In this document: in pieces, positions 56,901 to 64,000 of the stretch
Numbering within the stretch: position 1 is the stretch's first letter
Layout of the letters: the number at the start of each line of letters is the position of its first letter
Source: Branchiostoma floridae
Taxonomy: Eukaryota > Chordata > Leptocardii > Amphioxiformes > Branchiostomatidae
DNA: 64,000 nt
Assembly (NCBI RefSeq): GCF_000003815.2
Contig: NC_049986.1
Coordinates: forward strand, 20,303,720-20,367,719
Direction of reading: 5' to 3'
The notes under the pieces: generated by a model
Seen by the model: only the letters and a program-made list of their open reading frames with translations
Databases searched by the model: none
What the model was told of the DNA's origin: nothing
Made by a program: the position numbers and the translations under genes

Positions 56901-59374
56901 ACAGAAAGGTTTGCTCCATCTCACACCGCACCATCGCACGTGTGGGGGTTCTTTAACGTGCATAGGGTGTGACTCTCCCCATACACGGGACCTCCATTTA
57001 ACGTCCTATCCGAGGGACGGCCCTAGCTAAAGCCAGGTACTCACTCTCACCTGAGTATAGTGAGGAAAGCCGTGTTAAGTGCCTTTCCCAAGGGCACAAG
57101 ATCGGTAGCACAGCAGCTGGATTCGAACCCGCAACCTCTCGGTCACGAGGCGAAGACAGTACCACTGTGCTACGCGGTCCCACAAAGTTGGTGTATCGTA
57201 TTGCCCGGATGTCCAACCTTCTTTTACACATTCATGATGTTTTTCTCCTTTTCTTCCATTGTTCCCTCAGCACCTGATGGGAGAACAGATCCACACCCTG
57301 AGCAGGGACGACTTGTGCATGCCCCGGGAGGAGACTCCGGGTCCGGCCGGAGACAAAACATGTCCAGGTAACACAGTCAAACTAAAGGTAGTTCCAATGT
57401 CTTGTTCAGGTCGTAATTTTAATTAAGGACAGTGGGTTGTATACAATGTGTTTAAGGCCTTGTATTGGACGACGGAGCCCAACTCTCTCCCCCTATCGCT
57501 TTTTACTTCGACAATCAGGTACCCATTTACACGCATGGTTGGAGTAAAAATAGTCGTGTCCAAAGGTCTCAAGATCGTAAGCATGACAGGATTTTAACCC
57601 CGGGCCTGGTCCTGTGGCTTCTGTGACAAACACGCCACACAACACCAATGACTAAATTTGCTATAAATGTGTCGGCGTCTTCGAAGCGCAAGGACATCAG
57701 CAATCTGTAACTATAAAACAAAACTTGTCGATAGTTTCGATTTTGTAACATCGTGTATATTACCACAATAGCTGAATGCGATTTTACAGTTTACCTTGGG
57801 TTATTTAACAGCCCCATGTAGCTGCCGAGGAGCGGAAGTGGACTGTGATCAGAAAGGTCTGACATCAGTTCCGCCTGGAATCCCCTCACCGACCACAGAA
57901 CTGGTTCTGTCCAACAACAACATCCGGGACATTCCACCGGATGCCTTGGTGCATCTAAAAAAGGTTAGCAACTATCCACCTGCCCAAACTAAGATATTCG
58001 TTACCTTTATGAAAACGGAATAATTGTTTGCCTGTTTGTTTGTTTGTTTATTTGTTTGTATTGGTGTGTGCCCACCCTGTGTTAGCGTGCATTTATTTGT
58101 ATATAAATTTAGATGCTATTTGTTTAGTTGCAAAAATACATAATGCATCAATAAGTAGTTTCGTAGGGTTGGTAACTCAAATGAACATGGCGTAGCGTAT
58201 TCTTGTTAAGTTCTTATGTAGCAATAAGTCAAGGCACGCCACACAATAGGTCAGGTTCGATTTACACTGACATGGCAATTCCACTGCGCACCGATAGAAA
58301 ATGTTCATTATCTATTGATGAAAGTGATAGTCATGTAGTTGAGTCGTCTGCCTAAGAACAAAAAAAGGCCGTGTGTTGAAGAAGATTATGTTCAAAATAT
58401 ACATCATACAGTCTGGTGTAATATTTAGTTAATTATAATATCACATTCTCTGTTTTAATTTACAGCTGCAGACGCTGATGCTGTCCAACAACCAGCTTCA
58501 GGCTGTTCCAAAGGACGCGCTGAAGAAGCTGCCTGAGCTGTCCGTGCTGTACCTGGATGGGAACGACATCAGCAAGATAGCGGAAGGTGTGTCCTTTTGT
58601 ATTTCTATTCATTAGGCTTTATATGCTAAAGATCAGAAAAGTACATTTAAAGCTAAAGGCAGATGCGAAAATGGCGATAAACCGGTGACTAGATTGACAC
58701 TGTTTGAGTGTATTCAACTTTCCACTTCAATGTTATCACTTTTTCTTTGCAGATTTCCTACCTAGCTGTCAGTCGACTATCATGAATCCAACTATGAAAT
58801 AATGTATTAGGTTTTCCAATTTATTGTTATCATTCGTATATAGTTTGTATGGCATTGTGCAGCACATCAAGCATCATTAGATGTCTTCTTGATGCGACAC
58901 TGCTTTGAGCAGCATGCTGTTGGTTGTCACATAAAACATTGACTATCAAAAAACTGCAATGTATTTGTCTTTCTTCCCATAGGTACCTTTGACACCCTAA
59001 CCACCCTACGTGTCCTCTCTCTCTCCAACAACAAGATCAACAAGATAGAGAAGGAGAGTTTCTGGCGGCTGAGTAACCTGCAGAACCTGTACCTCCACCA
59101 GAACAGCCTGTCCGATCTCAACCCCCGCGCGCTCAACCTCAAAAAGCTCCGGGCGCTCCAACACGTGTCCCTGTACGGTAACAAGTGGGAGTGTGCCTGC
59201 CCGCTGCGGGACCTCATTGCGTACGTCCAGCGGAACACGGAGGTTATCTCCCCGGGAGACACAGGGGAGACATTCTCACCTGACTCACGGGTGACGTGCG
59301 CCGGTCCTGAGAAGCACGAGGGCACTGACCTGACGGTCTTTGACCTTGCTGCTTTGGAGGCTGAGTGCAAGTAG
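53855..59374 (+). CDS. Secreted leucine-rich-repeat protein with two LRRNT-LRR-LRRCT modules, 9 coding exons
   Basis: Extracellular LRR protein of the Slit/VLR-like architectural class; ligand unknown. Coding exons: 53855-53914, 54235-54390, 54923-55078, 55594-55714, 56005-56171, 57271-57367, 57812-57963, 58466-58586, 58983-59374. They sum to 1422 bp, 473 residues plus TAG. All introns are GT-AG with consistent phases (0,0,0,1,0,1,0,1). Layout: signal peptide MAVVPVNFVLLVIVCAQFLQ; LRRNT1 (CPSRCTCELSEVYC); about five LRRs of ~24 residues; LRRCT1 (WKCDC...C...C); a short linker; LRRNT2 (CPGAPCSCRGAEVDC); about five LRRs; LRRCT2 (WECAC...C...C). No transmembrane or GPI signal follows, so it is probably secreted. 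The start has a good context (aaagATGG). I cannot assign an orthologue. Confidence 0.93.
54155..54460. repeat. Perfect 69-bp direct repeat flanking LRR exon 2
   Basis: 54155-54223 and 54392-54460 are identical (tttggaactgtagccatcta ... gcaaaaataaatttca). One lies 11 bases before the exon, the other starts one base after the exon's end. The second copy supplies most of the donor site. Confidence 0.95.
54235..54390 (+). CDS. LRR gene exon 2: LRRNT1 and first LRR
   Basis: 52 codons. CPSRCTCELSEVYC cap, then LSDIPSGVPPKTELLDLSQN and LRRIPRKGFK. Acceptor tctacgcag|ACC. The donor AAG|GTTTGG is weaker than all others in the gene, and this intron start belongs to a perfect 69-bp duplicate. Confidence 0.92.
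54923..55078 (+). CDS. LRR gene exon 3: two LRRs
   Basis: 52 codons, same length as exon 2. LRQLRLDDNHIEKLEDGAF and LQRLWLLDNRIRSLSAGVF. Acceptor cactgcag|GAC, donor CCACAG|GTACGG, phase 0 both sides. Confidence 0.92.
55335..55445. repeat. Dispersed repeat fragment with 'gacgtttcggtgaccacctg'
   Basis: ttctaccgacgtttcggtga followed by ccacctgtcgccttcctcaa lies in LRR intron 3. A cognate phrase (gatgatgtctgatac...cgaaacgttgg) lies at 11855-11900. I recognise this as a phrase that recurs in many invertebrate genomes, from general memory rather than a search. Confidence 0.4.
55594..55714 (+). CDS. LRR gene exon 4: LRRs of module 1
   Basis: LWSLKLDSNDIKDISPGVF and LRWLHLHHNHITHTPG. Acceptor ttcctcag|CTC, donor GGAG|GTACGG, phase 1. 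Length 121 bp, the same as exon 8. Confidence 0.92.
56005..56171 (+). CDS. LRR gene exon 5: end of LRRs and LRRCT1
   Basis: LEAVTLHGNDWKCDCELADL, then PPAICARPQ. The first three LRRCT cysteines lie here. Acceptor ccctatcag|ACG, donor CCACAG|GTACGG, phase 0. Confidence 0.92.
56657..57186 (-). mobile_element. tRNA-derived SINE with long body and (TAAA)n tail, in LRR intron 5
   Basis: On the minus strand the element starts gggaccgcgtagcacagtgg. It has a perfect A box (TAGCACAGTGG) and about 35 bases later a perfect B box (GGTTCGAATCC). Then come cttgtgcccttgggaaaggc, a body of about 400 bases (including a stretch that reads gggacctccatttaacgtcc on plus), and a (TAAA)n tail at 56657-56692. Length about 530 bp. 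It is non-autonomous; the tail implies a LINE partner. Plus-strand frames across it are not exons. Confidence 0.8.
57271..57367 (+). CDS. LRR gene exon 6: last LRRCT1 cysteine and inter-module linker
   Basis: HLMGEQIHTLSRDDLC completes LRRCT1. The linker MPREETPGPAGDK is followed by the first cysteine of LRRNT2 (TCP). Acceptor gttccctcag|CAC, donor CCAG|GTAACA, phase 1. Confidence 0.85.
57425..57620 (-). mobile_element. Second, degraded SINE in LRR intron 6
   Basis: The plus strand reads ggtacccatttacacgcatg, a tcgtgtccaaaggtctcaag block, then ggattttaaccccgggcctg. The latter is a degraded B box region on the minus strand. It resembles the tail block of the SINE at 47713-47885. Confidence 0.5.
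57812..57963 (+). CDS. LRR gene exon 7: LRRNT2 and first LRR of module 2
   Basis: PCSCRGAEVDCDQKGLTSVP, then TELVLSNNNIRDIPPDALVH. Acceptor atttaacag|CCC, donor AAAAAG|GTTAGC, phase 0. It corresponds to exon 2. Confidence 0.92.
58466..58586 (+). CDS. LRR gene exon 8: LRRs of module 2
   Basis: LQTLMLSNNQLQAVPKDAL and LSVLYLDGNDISKIAEG. 121 bp, phase 0 in and phase 1 out, as exon 4. Acceptor aatttacag|CTG, donor GAAG|GTGTGT. Confidence 0.92.
58983..59374 (+). CDS. LRR gene exon 9: last LRRs, LRRCT2, stop
   Basis: LRVLSLSNNKINKIEKESF, LQNLYLHQNSLSDLNPRAL, LQHVSLYGNKWECACPLRDL, then VTCAGPE and a final EAECK before TAG at 59372-59374. It carries the whole LRRCT2 in one exon, unlike LRRCT1. Acceptor ttcttcccatag|GTACC. 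An AAG|GTACC-like alternative acceptor is not needed for the frame. Confidence 0.93.
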
Positions 59375-61890
59375 TCCATGCAATCTGCATTCATGATTTA
59401 TTCATTACTCAAGAATAATTTGAATTTTTGTTCTGAAATCATGATTTACGAGTATAGATTATTCAAAGTATGATGATAACGATTGGGGTAAGGAGAGCAG
59501 ATGCCGTAATGATTTGATTGGCTAAACAATAAGACCTAATAGCTGCACTATGTTTGTGGCCTCTAGTGATCTTAAGTTTACTTTACGTTCAAGGAAGTTT
59601 TATATAATTAATAATAATAGTTCAACTTCAGGCATGCAAAACATAGTATGAATATAGAGTATAGATATAGTGTGTAGGTTTGTAGAGGTTTGTAGGTTTG
59701 TAGATTAACAACGAGCATGTATTAATATCAATGGAAGCTGAAATACCGTATACACTATAACCTCTGAGAAAAACGCCATACGCAGATTTGCCGATGTCAA
59801 GTGTCGTTAGAATACTAGAAATGAGCTTACTGAATGTCAATGAAATATTATTTGGATAATCACTTTCTAGACACAGACCGTTCATCAGCGCGACAAAACG
59901 GCCACAGCACCATATGTGATTAACGCTGCGGTGAATATGGATTGCAGAGTGCGCAATACTTTTTCAGACATAATTGCGTTATTACCTTTCCCCTCCCTCC
60001 AGGTGGTTTGTCCCACTTCTATGTAGTGAGTCAGCCCGGGGCCAAGAGGAAAATGTATTTAGTTCCATGCATAGCAGAGCCATAAAATCCACCGAATAGG
60101 TTTCAAATATGGAATCCGTCAGTGTTCTTTTTTTATATCTCAACCTTCGGCGCTCAATATCGTAAAAATATGCTAGGGGGCGTCATTCTTAAAACCTTAA
60201 GCTGACGAATGTGCATTTTTCTATGGCAAGGCCAATGAGCTTAGAACTGCAAAGTGCAAGAAATGGCATTTCAGAGGGTCAAACCCCAAATTTTCAGGAG
60301 AAGCATATCCCTGCACCCTCTGGGCCGGAGGCGCCTCATATGTTGAAAATGTGGTCAGCAAAATTCCTACCATCCATACGAAATTTGCTGACGCCGCCTC
60401 CAATAGGTAAAATAGGTTTGTATAATCTTCTTCTGCCTTGCTATTGCCATTTTTTAAACAAAATAATACGATCAACAATATTATTTCGACCCTCCATTTT
60501 GAAAAATACCATAGTGCTCACTTTGTTGTGTGATTTTCTGCCAATATCTCCAAATGTTGTGGACATGCCCGAAGTAGTCCAGATGGTCATTTTAATTGAT
60601 GAATACGAAACATAATTGCACTGAAACATTTTTTTCTCCAAGCACTCAAACCTGACCAATTTATGGCAGAAATTGCGAATCGATCGGAAGATGATAACGT
60701 TGTTATCATTCGTGTTTAGTCAGCAAGGACCACTGAAGTGGGGTTAATTCGTTATATGGCGTGAAAGATTCTAATATCATTTTAAGAACCAATGCACATA
60801 AACCTTCCCGCAATATGTAATGCCCACAGGGCATAGATGTTTTGAGACTCCAGTAGAAGCCATTTAATTGCACAACGGATAACTGCACACTTCTGTTATT
60901 TGCACCGAATCCCAAAATCCAGTGGTGATGCGGTCCTGCTGAATAACGTTGCTTTGTTGCAGCATCCGGATAAACGACTTTTACTACTACTATCGAAGAT
61001 GGAACATTTTCAATGTATAAATTTACTCTTTGGACTCAGTAGACTCAGTAAAACTGGACGTTACCAAAAAAAGGTACCAAATGACAGATTCCTGTGGTTT
61101 TGGCAATGCATTTTGAGTCTTGCATTATAGCCAGGCTGTTGGCTACGTTACAAACTTCAAAATAGAATGAGCTGTTCCTTTTTGTGTTCATGCTGATCTT
61201 AAGCTTAAAACAACATTTCAATAAATCGCAGCGACATAAGGTATCATATATTTGCGCTTGCGGCTCCCTACCTGCACTGATTGATGACTTCCCATATAAC
61301 ATGTTATCATCTGTTACGACATGCAAAACCCTTCCGGGTCGGAAAGTACTCCTGAAATCATCACGACTTTGCTTCGGACATGCTTAGAAGTCAATAAACA
61401 GGTAGAAATACTGTTGGCCTCCGGACAATCCATGATTACATATTTTTTACTAGACATTCTGGGAGGAATAAGTACATATAAACCGCCTCAAGGATTATAT
61501 CAAAAGTTTATGTTCTCTCTATAGGGATGATCCTAGCAGCGTCACAATACAAGCTAGAAAACAGCAGGGCATACGGCATTGGACCATAACTGTGATAAAC
61601 TATTTCACAACTTTTAACTACATTGGGACACACACAAATCATTTGCAAAATTGTAAGAGAACTGGCGTACGTTTTGAGAGCCGGGGGGTGGGGGTGATTT
61701 TGAACATGAGTCAGGCTCTGATGCCGGGTAGATTGTTTATGTGACTCTGAAACTCTAGCTTTCAGTCGGCGTTCTTACAACTACTTGTCACACCTCATCT
61801 TTTCAAGCTAACATCTCCAGAAAGTATTGATAAGATCTTGATATAATCAAGTCGAACGTTAAGGAAACACATCAGAGAAAAATGGAATTT
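59375..61890. other. LRR 3' UTR and intergenic, nothing recognised
   Basis: The LRR 3' UTR begins here. I see no unambiguous AATAAA close to the stop. Open frames are short and featureless. Confidence 0.4.
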
Positions 61891-61918
61891 TAAATTTTTA
61901 TTATACTTTGTTCAGACG

Positions 61919-62023
61919 TCAACCTTCTGTCCCCTCCCACCCGTACTCGGGATCCAGCATTACGCGTGCGTACATGGCCAGCAGTGCGGTACCCAGTCCA
62001 CTCTTGTGAGACAGACAACCGTC
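61919..62023 (-). CDS. Possible terminal exon of an unrecognised minus-strand gene
   Basis: Behind an acceptor (tctcccttccag) one frame reads GCLSHKSGLGTALLAMYARV, then MLDPEYGWEGTEG and a TGA at 61921-61919. An AATAAA poly(A) signal (plus tttatt, 61896-61901) follows about 20 bases after the stop. This is the layout of a last exon, but I find no matching upstream exon. Confidence 0.25.
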   Translation of the reverse strand, partial: DGCLSHKSGLGTALLAMYARVMLDPEYGWEGTEG

Positions 62024-62060
62024 TGGAAGGGAGACAAAATGTCTGTATGAGTAACGGAAC

Positions 62061-62270
62061 TAGCCTCCATAGCAGGCTCTCTAGGGCCTTATTTTGGCTC
62101 ATAATAAACTTTTGCTGGCCGTTTCTTTTTGTACTGGGTCGCTGGCCTTTTCTGAGGGCCGGCTGTCAGAAAAGGCCAGCAATCAGCGACCCAGTACAAA
62201 ACGAAATGGCCAGCAAAAGTGTATTATAAGCCAAAAAAAAAGGCCCTTGAGAGCCTGCTATGGAGGCTAT
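62061..62270. mobile_element. Foldback element, ~93-bp arms
   Basis: The left arm runs tagcctccatagcaggctct, agggcctta, ttggctcataataaactttt, gctggccgtttctttttgta, ctgggtcgctg and gccttttctga. The right arm (about 62165-62270) is its near-exact reverse complement, with a loop of about 10 bases (gggccggctg). One arm alone occurs at 43868-43966. No open frame of interest. Confidence 0.92.
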
Positions 62271-62540
62271 GCGGAACGGCATGTTATCGTATCTCTGACA
62301 TCTGAGCGATTCGTTCAACTTTTAAAATGTAGGTCGTTAAATCCGTTCATTAGTCAGTGCTGCTTCGTTAGGCACTTACTCCTACAGCCACGTTAGCAAG
62401 CAAAAAGTTTAAGCCAGCTGCTGCTATGGAGGATGGTACTCCTATAGTACTATATGCATTCGTCTTATTCTGATACATAGTCGGTAATGATCATGCAAGA
62501 GAAAAACCAACCGTGCATTAGCCTTTCCACTAGGAGCCTT

Positions 62541-62567
62541 CTACTTGTCGGAGACCTCGTCTTTGGC
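62541..62567 (-). CDS. Possible short terminal exon (tentative)
   Basis: A strong pyrimidine tract and acceptor (gtattttcttgcag) precede AKDEVSDK and a TAG at 62543-62541. It may be an alternative end of the same gene as the candidate at 61919, or chance. Confidence 0.15.
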   Translation of the reverse strand, partial: AKDEVSDK

Positions 62568-62890
62568 CTGCAAGAAAATACGAAGACACAAACAACGGTG
62601 TAACATTTAAGGATTGTCTAATATTGCATATGAGGATGCAAGTTTCTGTATACGTAGTGTGGTATTTACATCTAGTAATGGGAAAAGGTTGTATGTCCGG
62701 GGGTAGTAGTAGCAGTCCTGGAGTGGCACTCAACAAATTCTGGCCCATGGTCTTCCAGCGTATCTGGCGGGTATTGGAAATGATAAGAGATGAGAGGTCA
62801 AATATGGATTCTGTGTCTGCTTCTCTCTCCTTCTCTCCCTAGAGCTCTCTCTCATATATACGTGCCTGTGTGCGCGTGTATGCACGGTGT

Positions 62891-63062
62891 ACCGAAAGTG
62901 CGAAAAGGGACGAAAAGGAACGAAAAGGAACGAAAAGGAGCGAAAAGGAACGAAAAGGAAAGTACCGAAAGTGCGAAAAGGAACGAAAAGGAACGAAAAG
63001 ATTGGATGGGAACGAAAAGGAAAGTACCGAAAGTGCGAAAAGGAACGAAAAGGAACGAAGCA
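62891..63062. repeat. 10-bp minisatellite (cgaaaaggaa)n with a higher-order unit
   Basis: Runs of cgaaaaggaa are punctuated by accgaaagtgcg at 62891, 62964 and 63026 (spacing 73 and 62). All three plus frames stay largely open (Lys/Glu/Arg repeats); no gene. Confidence 0.95.
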
Positions 63063-63099
63063 TGAAGCAAAGTGAAATAAAATCGATGGGAATATAAGG

Positions 63100-64000
63100 T
63101 AACGGTACTGTGATCGGCAAATGCATTTGAAACAGACTTTATTTTTGTATTTTTTGGCTTGTTCCACGAAATTCCTAGAGCTCCAATGGTTCAACGGCGA
63201 AGCGGCGGGAAAGTGCACGCGTGGAAATAGCTAGATACAAATCAAAGGCGATGGGCGGAGTCCTGAATAGTGCGTCCCGGGTTCCCACGCATGCTGTCAC
63301 AGATCAAATTGGGGGGGGGGGGTTGAAAGCCGCTGAGTAGCGCGCTAGAAAACGTTTGACGGGTTGACATTCTGGTGTAGGTTATTTTTCTACGGTCCCA
63401 AAAATGTCACAAAATCGTTTTCTAGTGGTTCCGGCCTAAATTATAAGTAGCCCCGGGCAATCGGGACACCGTGTTGATTTCAATTTGAGGCCTGGTTCCA
63501 AAGACTTTTTCTGCCGAACCGCCACGGGAGACGTGAGTCGCCCGCCAGATCTCTCCGTAGTTTCCCAATATCCTTTGCACAAATTCCTCACGTTGGCCAT
63601 TTCTTCCCGCAAAATGATTAATACTCATGGTACAACGTGAAGAAAACTCCTTGGTACAATGTATACATGTCTATCCTTTCACAGCTTTTCTTTTGTCGTG
63701 AACGAGCAAGAAGATATGTCTCCAGTCTCCAGAGAACCATGTTGTGGGCCCTGTTGAAGGGAGCTGTCATGCACGTGGGGCAGCAGTTTATTACCATATC
63801 CTTCCTGACCGGACTTCTATTAGACGTAAACAATCGCAGGTCATTTGCATGCGGCGCTCCCATCTTGGGAGAACAGAAGCCAACCAAATACAACAAGAAC
63901 GCTACAATCTTGCCTCATTCTGAAAATGTATATTAATCGATATTTATCCATCACCCACCAGTAACTGAATGTTAGTCCTTACTTTCTTATCTCAGTTATG
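63100..64000. other. Window end, nothing supported
   Basis: A 12-base G run lies at 63311-63322. On the minus strand near 63600 an ATG in good context (gaagaaATGGCCAACG) is followed by GTGAGG, a possible first-exon donor, but no partner exon is recognised. The 99-codon frame 63637-63936 has no family resemblance. Confidence 0.35.

Noticed and set aside
62730-63218. 162-codon minus frame rich in Phe-Arg-Ser-Phe
   Set aside because: It translates the cgaaaaggaa minisatellite.
63637-63936. 99-codon plus frame at the window end
   Set aside because: No family resemblance or splice evidence.

Overview
The window reads as nuclear DNA of an invertebrate chordate. My best inference is a cephalochordate (Branchiostoma-like). 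The basis is an intron-rich CCN-family gene with all 38 family cysteines, a secreted leucine-rich-repeat gene cut into small exons, dense short inverted-repeat elements, tRNA-derived SINEs, a CR1/L2-like retrotransposon and many satellites and microsatellites. There are no operons, no bacterial-type coding density and no CRISPR array. One 100-base run of N (33461-33560) marks an assembly gap.

Layout. From 1 to 2.3 kb lie two satellites; the first carries a miniature inverted-repeat element (MITE) inside its repeat unit. From 6.9 to 9.05 kb a 162-bp satellite is interrupted by a 5'-truncated non-LTR retrotransposon with an intact reverse transcriptase core and a visible 5-bp target duplication. 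From 9.05 to 10.4 kb lies a two-copy repeat of about 0.6-0.7 kb. From 10 to 25 kb I find no gene, only repeats: further MITEs, a 400-bp double palindrome, (AT)n and a 240-bp (ATCC)n array.

From 25.0 to 37.7 kb on the minus strand lies a complete CCN (CTGF/CYR61/NOV-type) matricellular gene. It has 8 coding exons and 362 residues: signal peptide, IGFBP, VWC, TSP1 and cystine-knot CT domains, all splice junctions consistent in phase. Its promoter has a TATA box, a perfect CRE, an E-box, a three-unit heat-shock element and a perfect CArG box, resembling an immediate-early, SRF-type promoter.

From 37.7 to 53.8 kb is repeat-rich intergenic DNA with one weak candidate gene at 46.7-47.2 kb (minus). 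From 53.85 to 59.37 kb on the plus strand lies a complete secreted LRR gene: 9 coding exons and 473 residues, forming two LRRNT-LRR-LRRCT modules in series. The modules share intron phases, so the gene probably grew by internal exon-block duplication. Its second exon is flanked by a perfect 69-bp direct repeat. From 59.4 kb to the end is mostly noncoding, with a 210-bp foldback, a minisatellite and two possible minus-strand terminal exons.

The two solid genes both encode secreted cysteine-rich extracellular proteins, but nothing in the sequence links them functionally. All exon boundaries were read by eye from splice consensus and reading-frame continuity.
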